Of a DNA stretch of 64,000 nt, positions 10,800-22,275 are shown in pieces (position 1 is the first letter of the stretch; the number at the start of each line of letters is the position of its first letter). The notes below the pieces were generated by a model. The model searched no databases, was not told the DNA's origin, and saw only the letters and a list, made by a program, of their open reading frames with translations. The stretch is from NCBI RefSeq assembly GCF_027887165.1, contig NC_077232.1:6419391-6483390 (forward strand). The letters are read 5' to 3'. The DNA is from Monodelphis domestica (lineage: Eukaryota; Chordata; Mammalia; Didelphimorphia; Didelphidae). The position numbers and the translations under genes are program-made.

Positions 10800-12370
10800 G
10801 TTAGAAGAAGTGACTCCAGAGGGTGTCTGGGAGTTATCAGAACGGCCATCAGATAGAAAAGACACTGGCCTCATTCACCTTGGTCCAGAAGGCAGAACCA
10901 AGCCGGGAGGGGGGGGGGGGGCAGGCAGAGAGGCCAATGGAGGCTAGAGGGCAGGAGCAGCTTACTGGAGGGCTTTAAGTAAAGGGTGGATAACCAGTGG
11001 GCACAATTTCCAATTGAAATCCCCTCAATAGGGTTTGAACGAGATAATCATTAAGTCAACCCTCTAACAAGCATTTATGAGGTGTCTGCTTTGTGCTGGG
11101 CACTGGGGCTCCAAAGACACAAACCCTAGAGCCTCTGCCCTCCAGGGGCTCCCGTGCTCTTAGATCTCCTCTGAGGTTCCTCACCTAGCCGAGGGCCTTT
11201 GAGGAGATTGGGTCGCCTCTCTGGGCCCCAATTTTCCCATCTATTAGCTGAGGCTAAAAATCCTCACCCTGCCCAACTTGTAAAGAAAGCCAGCTGCCAA
11301 GGGCTGTGGAGATTGCGCTCTTGGGTCAGGATGGGTCAAAACCCAACAAAGAGCCAGTTTAGTTCCCTCAGTTAGTTCTCTAACCCCTCATGAGCAGGTG
11401 GTGCCAGTCAGGGAAGGGGGGTTCGTACACAGACAGCCACCCCGTCTCTCCAGGGCCCCTAAGGCCAAGGGAGAGGTTCTTCCCAAGAAGGGTTGAAGAA
11501 GAATAGTTGGTGACCCAGCTAGAGAGGGCTGGTCCTGGGCAGTTAAGGGCCAGAGGGATGCTTCCACATCTTGTCATCTCTTCCCCCAGCCCCCCCAATG
11601 ACTGGCAGCAAACTGAGTCCTCCCCATCTCCCCCAGCTCTGCTGGGATGCAAAAGAGCTCCCTAGTGTGGGCAGGAGGAAGTGGTGGGCCGCAAGAGACC
11701 AACCAATCAGGGAGCTCCCCATGTGAGGCTGAGGATGATTCAGCTGCCTTGCCAGCACCTTTCCCAGCCAAGGGCTGGGGGAGGGAGAGGGCTGGGGTGG
11801 TGGCACAGACCCCCACCCCTTCCCTCTGTAGGTGGGGCAAGGGGGACGCTGTTATGGGTGAGGCCGCTGTCAGAGTGGCTGCCTGGGGAGGCCATGTGTG
11901 AGAGGGACTGAGCCTTGGGTTTGTTTGTATGAGGGACCAAGAAGTCCTCATGGGGGAGGCAGGGAGGATCAGGAGGATTCTGAATGGGAGCCTCCCAGGG
12001 GGAAAAACAACTTCAGATGAACCAGAAAAATTGTCTCCATGGAGCGGCCTCTCCAGAGGCCTGGCTGCTTCTAGTCTCAGCCCAGCAGATGGCTTTGGGC
12101 AAGCCCTGCCTCCCCGCTTTGGGCCTCAGCAGCCCCCTGAAAAATGGCAGCCAGTCCCCTTCCCACAGATAGAGTTTGTGAGGATCAAGTCAGTCCATTT
12201 CACCAAACCTTTATTGAGAGCCTGCTGCATTGGAGGGCAAGTGCTAGACGGGGAAGAGACAGCTAAGAAGGCCACCACCCCTGCCTGCCCTCAGGAGCTT
12301 CCACTCACTGACTGACCACATGGATGAGAGTGGCTGGCTCTGAGCACAGGTGGAGTATTCGGATTGGTCT
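10800..12370. other. SYT12 first intron, no gene seen
   Basis: Holds a G homopolymer at about 10907 and short L2/MIR-like words at 11040-11160 ('tttgtgctgggcactggggc') and 12195-12305. Open frames here lack homology and coding character. Confidence 0.4.
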
Positions 12371-12377
12371 GACTCAC

Positions 12378-12423
12378 CGCTAAGATGGTATTCAGTCACA
12401 TCCACAGCCATGTCCCCCAAGAT
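12378..12423 (-). CDS. SYT12: SYT12 first coding exon (start codon)
   Basis: A short 46-nt minus-strand exon: acceptor TTTGCAG, 12 nt of 5' UTR, then ATG at 12411-12409 and codons for MAVDVTEYHLS plus one base, ending at donor GTGAGT. The peptide is nearly identical to human SYT12 residues 1-11 (MAVDVAEYHLS). The phase-1 end fits exactly onto the exon at 3648-3841. The following intron is about 8.5 kb and filled with LINE fragments. The clear acceptor upstream shows that at least one non-coding 5' exon exists further right. Confidence 0.93.
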
Positions 12424-13489
12424 CTGCAAAGGAAACCCAGAGGTAGAGAGGGTCAGTCAGGGCAGGGAACCAGGCTGCCAGCCGTCGCGTGGTCCCAAGA
12501 GAGCTACCAGACCTACCTTTGACATAGATCACAGGTGTGGAACCCCCCAAAAGTTCACAAAATACATCTTACAGAGAGTGTCCAGCCAGGAGGCTGACCC
12601 TTCCATAAGAAGCCTTCCCCGCCTTCCCCAGCGCACCACGGGCATGCCCTCCCTCCCTTCTCCCATGGCCTGCCTGGCTTCCCCCCATTGGGCACTCAGC
12701 AGAGACCTTCCACAGCAAACACCCAAATACTCAACCCCCTTTGACTAAGTTAACTCCCGCTACGACCAGAAACGTGCTTGGCTCTGGGGGAGAGACAAGC
12801 TTGGAGAAGACGGGTCCCCGTCTGCATGGCACCCACCATCTAGGAGAGGGACATGAAAAGTAACCCTAAGACAGAGCGAAGGGGGAGGATGGCAGAGGAG
12901 CCCACTCGAGCTCCGGCCGTGGACAGAAGCCTGCAGGCGGGAGCCTCCGCTCCCCCCGGGACTGGGCAAGGCCTGCCTAGCCCGGTCCCCATCCCCAGGG
13001 CAGGAGGCAGCAGGCCCTGCTTCCCAGACCAGTGGCCCAGCCCCGACCCCTTCCCGCTCGCTGTGTGACCCTAGGCAAGTTCCTGAAAGCTTCTGAGCCT
13101 GTTTTCTCTCTCACAAAGGGGAACATCATACTTGTACATCCTCTCTCATAGGAGGAGACGCGTTTTGGAAACCGTGAAGCTATCTAATGTGCCTTATGAC
13201 TGTTGTTCACTGTCTGTAGTATCATTACCCTTATCTTTCCTTTATCATATCATTATCATTGCATTCTTCTGTTTCTTTAAAGAGAGAAGGATTTTCGGTA
13301 GTGCTCAGTCACTGCCTGGCCCTAAGCAAAAGGCAAAGTACGAGTCTTCTCTTTCCTCTTTTGTTCGCTCATTTATTGTTTTCTTCTAACCTTCATCCTC
13401 ATTAACCAAATAAGCATCCCAGAAAAACAAGCAACATCAAAAGAATTAGGCAGAAACATGTAAGCACCAAACCATGCGTTTGTTTTCAA

Positions 13490-13545
13490 ACTGTGTATGT
13501 TAACCTAAAAATGAAAAAATAATAAAAAAAATTATCCAGCCTGCA
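13490..13545. repeat. A-rich tail-like tract
   Basis: 'aaaaatgaaaaaataataaa' followed by a run of A. It may be the decayed poly(A) of an older insertion to its left, but no element could be named. Confidence 0.3.
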
Positions 13546-13599
13546 ATTCGGCCTTCTCGCTGTGTGTTTCTGTCAGTCCTCCTCCTCATGGATAAGTGA

Positions 13600-13900
13600 C
13601 CCACCTAGGAAGGAATGGGCACTGTCCTAGGCCCTCAGGGGCTTGCAGTTTCCTAGGGGGTGGAGCCCGGCCCACAGAAGTAAGCAGACATCTGTGGAGG
13701 GAGAAAGGCCTGCCAAGTGAGGAGATGAGGACAGCTTCCTGTAGGAGGTATCCCCGGAGCTAAGCCTTGAAGGAAGCTAAGACGTCATCGGTGAGGAAAG
13801 GTGTGCATTCCTTCCATCTTTGCGGGATGGTCTGGCCAAAGGAGCAGAGGTGGGAGATGGGTGGGGGGAAAGGAGAGTGCATGGAGACCCCCTCCTCCCA
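13600..13900 (+). mobile_element. Ancient LINE-derived fragment (L2-like)
   Basis: Words 'ctaggccctcaggggcttgc', 'gctaagccttgaaggaagct' and 'ggtctggccaaaggagcaga' match the same old repeat family as the 4.6-5.4 kb fragment. Confidence 0.4.
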
Positions 13901-13994
13901 GTGCCCTCAAGCTAGCTCCAGTCCATAATCCAAAGTAGCTCTCTCTCCCCTGGCCACCGGCCTTCACAGCTGACCTCTCCTGCCTCCTCATCCT

Positions 13995-14125
13995 CAGTCA
14001 AAACTCTTCTCTGTCCAGGCAGTGCAGTATTAGGGACCTGGATCTTGGTTCTGTTTCTACTCCTTATTAGCTTGGGAAAGGCCTTTCTCCTCCCTGGGCC
14101 TCAGTTTCTGTAAAATGAGGATGTT
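13995..14125 (+). mobile_element. MIR SINE fragment
   Basis: 'agcttgggaaaggcctttct' leads into 'cctgggcctcagtttctgta', the MIR 3' half. Confidence 0.5.
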
Positions 14126-14514
14126 CCCAACTTTTGCCAAGATAAGGATCCTCCTCTAAGGTTCAAAAGAATATCGCCAACCCTGACCTGGTCAGAACCG
14201 TGCCCTTGGGATCCTGCCAAGAGTGCAGGACCAGCCGGACTGACCAGCGTGTTCATGATTTATTTATCCCAGCAGCCTCGGCAGACAGTCTGAGGAAGTC
14301 GTATGTGCCTGATCGGGGCCTCTGGGGATTCGCACTTGGATCTCTGGGCCAAAAGCTCCACCAAGGTACAGGTAGAAGATATTGGCAAGTTGGCACTAAC
14401 CCCTGCGGTCTTGGTTAACTGATCTAATCTGGTCGATATAATTCAGACTAAGGTGTAGGTGACTACTGATAGGTTTCCTCCTCCTCGGGATAGTTTTATT
14501 TTATTTTTACTTTA

Positions 14515-14713
14515 TTGATTAAAACCCTTCTCTTCCATCTTAGAATCAATACTGGGTATCGGTTCCAAGGCAGAAGAGCCATAAGAGCTGGGAAATGGGG
14601 GTTTGGTGACTTGCCCAGGGCCACATAGCTAGGAAGGATCTGAGACTAGATTTGAATCCAGGACCTCCCGTCTCTAGGCTTGGCACTCGGTCCACTGAAC
14701 CCCCTGGCAGCCC
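14515..14713 (-). mobile_element. Marsupial tRNA-derived SINE (WSINE1/WALLSI type)
   Basis: On plus it reads A/T-rich tail, 'cttccatcttagaatcaata', 'gacttgcccagggccacat' and 'aggacctcccgtctctaggc', ending 'ccctggcagccc', so the element is on minus. Confidence 0.9.
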
Positions 14714-16179
14714 TCTGATATCTACATTTTAAAAGAAGAGCCTGAAGTACTAAATGAATCTCTCCTCGGCTCCCTGGGAGCATCTCCTCCTTTCAGACCA
14801 GGAACAGACCAGAGGAAACCCTCAGCCCTTGGGGGGCACCCAGGAGGCCGGACCCCACTGGGGAGAGGAATTGACAGGCTCCAAGAGATGAAGCCAAACA
14901 GCTGGCTTGTGGCAGAGCCAAGAGAGGAAGCCGCCTGGGCCCGTCGACCCCAAAGAGGGCTTTTGCATCCCCTGAACTGTCTCCCAGAGAGGTCTGGGAT
15001 GGGGGTCCTCTCTATCCAAGAATGGGCTCCGGCCCATCGGGTGGGCTACAGCGCTGCGGAGGGCTGGGGCTGCTACGGGACAACGCGAGGGGACTGGCCT
15101 AGGGAGGGGGAGATGAGAGGGCCCAAAGGTCACATCCTGGGCTCGGGGGGCACCCCCCAACCTGCTGGGGCTCCCCACTCTTTGCTGAACTGCTAAGCCT
15201 GAGCCGTCCCGCTCGTCTCTCCCCGCTAGAGGAGTCTTTTCACCTCCCGTAGAGATGGCTGGCCTTTGGCCTCCCTGAAGTCGTCCTGGAGCCTTGCCAG
15301 GGTGGGCAGCCATGCTCCTGGCCTGTAGGCAAAGTACTGATCCTCCTTCCTCGCCCTCCATCCAAGTCCCGGACAGGGACACGGTCCCCACTCTCAAGCT
15401 GTCTCTAGTCTAGCGGGGAGTCTCCGTGGCTTTGGAGTCAAGGACCCGAGTTCCAATCCTTGCCCAGCCCCTACTGGCTCTGGCTTCCCCTCGGCAACTT
15501 CCTCTGATTTCTCGCTCTTCGCCTCCTAGAAGGTCACTCAGATCCTGGAGCACTTCCACACCTACAGCAGGTCCCCAGCAGGCCTAAGCTTTCCTTCTCC
15601 CCTCTGCCCGCCCCCCGTCCAAACTTACCTGTTCTGCGGCCCAGGCTCCATCATCTTCCCGGGACAGCGAGTCAGTCTGATGAATGAATCTATGTTATTT
15701 CAATAGCTAGGGGGTGGGGGTGTTACCTCTCTACGGGTGATAACACGCCTCCAGAACAGAGGCCTTCCCCCAAGGCAGACAGCGGAAGCAGCTGAGGGAG
15801 GACCGAGTTCTGGCGCAGGGCTGTGATTTACCATGCACGTAAGTGAGTTTGTATGAGGGAGAAAGTGCAATTATGCCCATTTTTCAGAGGAAGAGACTGA
15901 GGCCCCGGCAAGGGGCACACAGCGGCCTCAGTAATCGCTTCAGCTTACAACGTGTCTTTCTCACACTGGCCTCATGGGGGCGTCCTCACCCTCACTTTAC
16001 TCCTTACAGGGGATGTCCTTTGTTTGGTTCAGCCCATTTCCAGGACCACCACCCCCTTCCAAATTAGAGGCCCAAGCACTGTCCCTCCTCCCAAGATTGG
16101 GAAGGAGGTGGATTTGGTCTTGGTCGTTGCTGCCTGGGCACCCCACTTTGATGCCTGCTTTTCAGTAGTCTTCCTTCCT

Positions 16180-16750
16180 CTTTTCCTCCCTCCCTCTCTC
16201 TCTTCTTCCCTTCTTCCCTCCCTCCCTCCCTGTTTTCCTTTCTTCTTTCCTCTCTCCCTTCCTTCCTTCCTTTCTTCTTCCTTCCTTCCTCCCTCCCTTC
16301 CTTCCTCCCTCACTGCCTCCCTTCCTCCCTTCTTTCCTGCCTCTCTCTCTCCCTTCCTCTTTCTTCCTCCCTCCCTGCCTCTCTCTCTCCCTTCCTCTTT
16401 CTTCCTCCCTCCCTGCCTCCCTCCCTCCCTCCCTTCCTCTCTTCCTCCCTGCCTGCCTTTCTTCTTTCCTCTCTTCCTCTCTGCCTGTCTTTCTTCCTTC
16501 CTCTCTTCCTCCCTCCCTCCTTTTCTTCCTTCCTTCCTCTCCTCCTCCCTCCCTCCCTGCCTGCCTTCCTCTCTCTCTCCTTCCCTCCCTCCCTCCCTCC
16601 CTGCCTGCCTCCCTCCCTCTTTTCTTCCTCCCTCCCTCCCTCCCTGCCTGCCTCCCTCCCTCTTTTCTTCCTCCCTCCCTCCTTCTTTCTTTCCTTCCTT
16701 CCTTCCTTCCTTCCTTCCTTGCTTCCTTCCTTCCTTGCTTCCTTCCCTGT
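16180..16750. repeat. Long polypyrimidine (CCTT/CCCT)n array
   Basis: About 570 bp almost purely C and T on plus (CTTT, CCTT and CCCT units with occasional G). It is open in all frames, giving low-complexity Ser/Pro/Leu/Phe or Arg/Glu/Lys/Gly translations that are not genes. Confidence 0.97.
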
Positions 16751-17589
16751 ATCAAATCTGACTCTGGGGAAGGGGCCTGACTTCAGTCAGTCACTGGCAC
16801 CCCCCCACACACACAGAATTCTGGAGGGACCCCTAAATGAGCTTCTAGGTCTCCTCCAATTGTTGGCTTTCCCAGATGAGGAAGCTGAGGCTGGAGAAAA
16901 GGACTCTTTGGTTACACAATGGAGCCCAGGCTCTTTTCCATGAGTCACACTCCCTCTGCCATCAGGCTCCAGCCCCATTCCCTGCATGGGGGTCCTTTCC
17001 GATGAGTGAGAGAGTCCCCAGGGATCTAGCCCAGCTTCTCCCACTCCCAGGGCATCCCTGGCCCAGCCCCATCTGGCTTGGGTTGCTGGCAGGGGCTCCC
17101 GCCTCTGCTGCAGAGAGAATCATTCATCAGGCTGCTATCCATCCCCTCCTATGGCACCTCATTAGCTGACACAACATTTGCATTCCCCCCCTCTCTCCCT
17201 CCTTCCCTCCCTCCCTCCCTCTCCAGCTCTGCAGGTGAGCGCAGGGAAGGGAGCAGCCAGGGGAGGGCTGCTCCAGAAACCACCCAGCAGAGAGGTGCCT
17301 GCACATACTGGGGGGCCCCCAGTGGGTTTGGGGATTCGTGGAGGAGGGACATCTTTCTGACACTTTCTCTTGTCACCGGGCCAAGGACGACACTGGCTTC
17401 TCCAGCCTGCTCGCTCCCACTATGCCAGCTGAACGTGGCACACCTGTCCTGGCTCTATGTGCCTCTGCCCTGCTGGGTGACACTTGAAAACTTCCTTTCC
17501 CATCCTGGGCTGCAGTTCCCCATATGAGTGTCCAGCTCAAAGATTTCTCTCCTCCATTTCGGAGGGCGTGAAGGGGAACAAGTGCTGGT

Positions 17590-17890
17590 CTTAAGATCCT
17601 GCCTGGGCTTAAATCCTGGACCAGACATTGACCTGCTGTCTGACCTTGGGCAAGCCTCAGACTCTGGGGGGGGGGGGGTGCCTCAATTTCCTCCTCTGTA
17701 AAATGGAGACCACAGTCCTTACACTATGTTCCTTCAGAAAAGCAAGTAATACAATGGGCATAGTGCCACCCTTGGGGCTAAGACCTGGCTGAATATCCCC
17801 CCTCAGACACTCCACAGATGTATAGCTCTGGGTTAATCTCTAAACCACTCTGTGCCTCAGTTTTCCCATTTGTAAAATAAAAGGGTTGGA
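17590..17890 (+). mobile_element. Two MIR-type SINE fragments
   Basis: 'tctgaccttgggcaagcctc' with 'ctcctctgtaaaatggagac', then a second copy with 'ctgtgcctcagttttcccat'. Both are old and divergent. A poly(G) run interrupts the first. Confidence 0.6.
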
Positions 17891-19117
17891 AAGTACTTCA
17901 AACAAATGGTCCCCAACCTCCGTGAATTGTGTGAATGGAAAGTCCAGTCGAGGCCTGGCCTTGAAGATCTCTCTTCCTAAGGGCTTCATCCAGCAGGCCA
18001 GTGAAGATCCTCTCTGTGGCCTCTAAAACATCTCTCAGGGCCCTTCTAGCACCCAAATGCCAGCATTCCACTTGGACGATGGGGGGCTAAGGGACAAAAA
18101 ATCCCCCTATGGCTCCAGAGCGCTCCTGGATGCCAAGCCTACTGGGCTCTCCCTCCAAGGGAGGGGGGAATGGGCTGGGCTCCAGAGGGTCTCTGCAGAG
18201 CGCAGGATGGAATTCTGGGGAATTGTCAAGCACCTCCACATCCAAAGGCTCCAGAAGGGGAATTTGGCCCTGGCCGGGAAGGGAAAGGTTTGCAGAGAAG
18301 AGCTGGGAAAAGGCCAGAGCCCTGTCAAGGGCCTCTGAAAGGGTGACAACTGCCCAGGGCTCCTCACACCCCTTCTCCACTGTGCCAAGCCTGAGCCTCT
18401 GCTCCCCAGCCTGTACAGTTCCTAAGCAGTCAGCCCAGAAGCCCTAGACCCTGAAACAGTAGGGGGTGTCAGCCAGCACCCCAGGGGAGGGGTAGCAAAA
18501 ACCAAAGCCTTCTTCCACGGCCCTGGCAGAGCCCCCCCCCCCCCAATGCTCTTGGGCACGTCCCATGCCCGCAGCTACAGATTCTGACCAATAGCACCTT
18601 GGCAGCTCACAGCCCCCTTAAGTCCCCTGCATATGCAGAGCTGCTCCCCACGCCCCCTCTTTCAATCTGGCTCAGGAGCTGTGACCTGCCCCCCTAAGAT
18701 CTCGCGCACCAGGCAATGGTTATTATAGGACTAAACACTGGGAGCAAGCTGGGGGATCCTCTTTCTTTTACAGATGAGGAAACTGAGGCAGAGAGGGGCA
18801 AGGGATTTGCTTGCGGTTACACCGGTAGTAGGTGCAGAGAGAGCTGGAGCCCGGCTTCTCTGCCTGTGGATCGCAGGCTCCCCACTATTCTACAGCCCGC
18901 TGCCCGCCCCTCCACTAGCCTGGCTGGAGGGTCTAGTGGCCCGGGGGTGGGGGGATGGGAGTGCACCAAGACCTGAGCAAAGGGCCAGCGGAAACGGGGA
19001 GGAGACGGCATGCAGTGGCCAGCGGTGATGAGCCTCGCCGGGGAGGGTGTCCTCGAAGAGGAGGAGGGGTCGGGTGGAGATTGGGGGGGGGGGGGAGGAG
19101 GAAGGAGGGGGGACACC

Positions 19118-20000
19118 ACTCACCGAGCTCCAGGAACGCTCTGCTAGTCCGAGTCCGAGTCCGAGGCTGCTCGCTGGGGATACTTAGAGACCCCCACCCC
19201 CGCACAACACCTTGCTCAGTCCCTGCCCGCGGAGAGCCCCCAGCCCCGGCCCTGCCACTGCCCGGGTCCCCTCCCGCGTGCCTGGTTTCCGCAGGCAGCG
19301 CAGCGCGAGCCTCAGCCCCGGCCCCAGCCCTAGCCCTGCCGCTCCTCCCTCGGGGGCTTCACGCCCTGCCCGCGCTGCCCAGCGCTGCCCTGCCCTGCCC
19401 AGTGCAAGCCGGGCCGCCCTCCTCCGCAAAGCCCGCAGTGGCCGCGGCCCCGGAGCCTAGAGCCCCCGGCCCTGGGGCAGCCCTAGGGGATCGCCTAACG
19501 CTGCGGCTGGACTGCCCGGGGAGCAGGCAAGCCCAGAGGCTAGCGTCAGCGGCGAGCCAGCCTAGCCGGAGCGGGCAGACTCACAAGCAAATGCGCCGCA
19601 GTCAGGGCTCATACCCAGAAGAGAGAGCAGGCGGGGTGTGCGTGCGTGTGTGCGCGTGTGCGCGCGTCTGTGTGTGTGTGTGTGTGTGTGTATGTCGGGG
19701 TGTCTCCGTGTGTCTGCGCGCGCGCCTGGGAATGCGCCAAGCGTGTGCCCGCGGGTATGCATGAAATCGACAAAGCCCGCTGCCCCCCCCCCCCCTCCCC
19801 CGCCCGCGAGCTCCAGTCGGCGCTCTGCAGTCCGCGGAGGGGCTCGGAGCACTGGGCGCTGTCGATCTCGGACTGGCTCAACCCAAGAGAAACACCTTCC
19901 CGCACCTGCTCTCTCGTTCACTCGACAAACAATGGTGGTACGGGCGGAGCAGCATCTGTGCTGCCGTCTAGAGTGCACGGGGATTTTTCTGGGAGTCAGC
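19118..20000 (-). promoter_or_regulatory. SYT12: CpG-rich block, probable SYT12 promoter and first non-coding exon
   Basis: A dense run of CpGs (for example 'cgcaggcagcgcagcgcgag' and 'cctccctcgggggcttcacg') contrasts with CpG-poor surroundings. At its left edge a strong minus-strand donor (CTCG/GTGAGT, GT at 19123-19122) would end an exon at 19124. That exon could splice to the acceptor before the SYT12 start codon at 12423, 6.7 kb away. The block also holds a (TG/CG)n tract at about 19640-19720 and a C homopolymer at about 19785. Position, strand and composition fit a promoter, but no transcript evidence is available and the transcription start is unknown. Confidence 0.5.
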
Positions 20001-20944
20001 AAGGCTTGAGTTCAAATCCCAACTCGGACACTGGCCGCCACTTATTTCGCCCCCTCAGCCTCCCCCTTCCCAGTGAGAGAATGGGCATAATAACGGCGCG
20101 CGGCCTCAGGGAATGCTGGGAAAGGTCCCCACTGAGGGCCTGGACCTCCGAGGGAGGCCTCCAGAAGGGGCTTGGGCCCCTAAGAGGGGCGGGGGGCTTC
20201 CTCCGGGAGGGCCAATTCACCCGCCGTGTGGACCGTGAGAGCCCGTTTTGTGTGCCTCAGAAATGCTTGCTCAGCGACGACTGAATAGTTCAGGGAGCCC
20301 CGAGACCCGGGCCTAGAGTGGGTTCAGATGTGGCCTCAGCCAGCCTAGCTGGGTGACCCTGGGTGAGTCACTTGCCCAGCCCTCGCCTCTCTTCTGCGGA
20401 AGTGGAGGCTTTTACTAAGAAGAGTCCACATGAAGGCTGACAAAGAGGGCTGTCGGCGGCGTGCGCTCAGGTTGTCCCAAACAAGCACCTTGGCTGGAGC
20501 TTGGGAGGAAGAGGAGAGCTGCCGCATCACACCGGGAGGCGACTCCCTCTGGGTGTTGGGGGGGGGGGGGTCTCCCTCTTTTCTAAACAAAGCTCGCTTT
20601 TCAAGCTCCCGGATGGCAGCCGTTCTGTCTGGTGGCAAATAGCCAGGCTCTGCCAACTCCAAGCTGAGGGAGGCACAGCCCGGCGGCGGGAGCACTTCTC
20701 CGAGGCTCCCCGGGATCCAGATCCGAGAAAATATCCAGGAGATGTTGGGCGGGTCGTTCTCCCCTTCGCCTCCCTGGTGGGCATGACCCAAGCTCCTCCC
20801 ACTGCTGGGATCCTCCTTGGAGTCATTGTTGGCCTCCGAGCTGGTCTCCTCCTCGGCTGGGCTGGTACTTCGGGACTGTGGAGGCCAGCCTGGGGAGGAG
20901 GGAAGATGAGGCGGTCCTTGGAGGGGCCGAGCGCACATCCGAGC

Positions 20945-21140
20945 CCTGCCATCAGTTTTGTCACCTCTAAAATGGGCAGGACAACGACGCCGGCCCTGTG
21001 CAAAGCGCTTTACAATCCTCTGATCTTCACAACAACCCCGAATTCAGGCATCTTTCTTATTGGACATCAGAGGAAGTGATCTGCTGTGAGTGTCTGGAGG
21101 CAGATTCGAATTCAGGCCTTCCTGATGCCAAAGTCAGCAT
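20945..21140 (-). mobile_element. MIR SINE fragment
   Basis: 'tcacctctaaaatgggcagg', 'caaagcgctttacaatcctc' and 'atcttcacaacaaccccg' lead into 'ggaggcagattcgaattcag', a MIR-like core read on minus. Confidence 0.5.
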
Positions 21141-21254
21141 TCTATACAGGAGGGCACCCACTTTACTACGAATCAGGGATGTTGGGGGAAAGCATTCAGC
21201 ACCCCTGAAAGTGGCCACGTTGATTTTTAAAATCCTTCCCTTCTGTCTTTTGTT

Positions 21255-21434
21255 CTTTCTTAAACCCTTTCCTTCCATCTTAGAGCCAATAATTCCGAGG
21301 CAGAAGAGTGGTAAGGGCAAGGCAATAGGGGTTAAGTTTACTTGCCCAGGGTTAGTGTCTGAGGTCAAATTTGAACCCAGGACCTCCCCGCTCCAAGCCT
21401 GGCTCTTTATCCACTGAGCCTCCTCATTGCCCCT
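21255..21434 (-). mobile_element. Marsupial SINE, fused to an unnamed repeat at its head
   Basis: Tail 'aaaccctttccttccatctt' through 'aggacctccccgctccaagc' to the head at about 21434. The head abuts 'cccctataactttggaatt', the same junction seen at 43.4 kb. Confidence 0.85.
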
Positions 21435-21589
21435 ATAACTTTGGAATTCTCGAATTTTGGTTTTCACTGTCAATCACACAGCTGTGGAGGAAGGGGCCAG
21501 ACCAGCTCGATTACCTGGTTAATAGTTCCCTTTTCTTGCAGAAGAAAAACATATGATTTATCACTTGCTTATATGGGTTTGGGAGTTTT

Positions 21590-21793
21590 GGGGTTTTTTT
21601 TAATCCTTACCCTCCATCTTGGAGTCAATACTGTGTATTGGTTCTAAGGCAGAAGAGTGGTAAAGGTTAGACAATGTGTGTTAAGTGACTTGCCCAGGGT
21701 CACACAGCTGGGAAGCATCTGAAGCCAGATTTGAACCCAGGGCCTCCCGTCTCTAGGCCTGGCTCTCCATCCACGGAGCTACCCATCTGCCAA
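21590..21793 (-). mobile_element. Marsupial SINE (WSINE1/WALLSI type)
   Basis: 'aatccttaccctccatcttg', 'tgacttgcccagggtcacac' and 'cagggcctcccgtctctagg'. It is almost full length and lies inside copy 1 of the unnamed repeat. Confidence 0.92.
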
Positions 21794-21821
21794 CAGGGAT
21801 TTTGGTTTTAAAAGATGACTC

Positions 21822-21985
21822 TATTGCAAAAATGAATAATATGGAAATAGATTGTGAGTGATGAGACCCGTAGAACTCAGTGGAATTGCTTGGCAGCTCT
21901 GGGAGGGGGAGGAAAGAGGGAAGGGAGAGAATCATGTAACCATGGAAAAATACTTTAAAAATAGAGAAAAAAATTAAAAACCTAT
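21822..21985 (+). mobile_element. L1 3' terminal fragment
   Basis: 'aataatatggaaatagattg', 'aactcagtggaattgctt' and 'gaatcatgtaaccatggaaa' match the end of the L1 at 58.8-59.4 kb. Confidence 0.75.
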
Positions 21986-22159
21986 TTCCTTTTTCTGTAT
22001 ACGATTTGATGTAACTAAGTGGAACGAGGGCAGATAGATCGTTAACAGGATTGTTCATGGGTCAGCCCTCTGCGAAGGAAAACAGTCTGGAGCAGCTTAG
22101 GGCGTCAGAGGGTCCATTAGCTCCCCCTCCGAGGCTGGACTTCCCAAGGGATTCCAACC

Positions 22160-22275
22160 AACCTGATCCAATCATCATTCGTTAAATGCCTACTATGTGC
22201 CAGGTACTGTGCCAAGTGCTGAGAATCCAATAAAAAAGAGGACAGCCCCTCTCCTCCAAGAGCTTACAATTTCAC
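22160..22275 (+). mobile_element. Old SINE/LINE word (MIR/L2-associated)
   Basis: 'aaatgcctactatgtgccag', 'gtactgtgccaagtgctgag' and 'ctcctccaagagcttacaat'. This is a frequent ancient mammalian repeat; similar words recur at 11.04, 12.2, 46.77, 48.0 and 49.15 kb. Confidence 0.5.

Larger units (their letters stand above)
21435..22060. repeat. Unnamed interspersed repeat, copy 1, split by later insertions
   Basis: The segment 'cccctataactttggaattc...ggttttcactgtcaatcaca...acctggttaatagttccctt' (21435-21585), continuing as 'gatttgatgtaactaagtgg...gggcagatag' (about 21995-22056), is clearly related to 43409-43600. The middle is occupied by a SINE (21590-21793) and an L1 tail (21822-21985). The family could not be named. 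Confidence 0.7.

Noticed and set aside
14515-14713. tRNA gene-like box words in this and similar intervals
   Set aside because: The A/B-box-like words belong to tRNA-derived SINEs. No complete cloverleaf was found.
15952-16761. 269-residue Ser/Pro/Leu frame
   Set aside because: Purely the CT-rich microsatellite.
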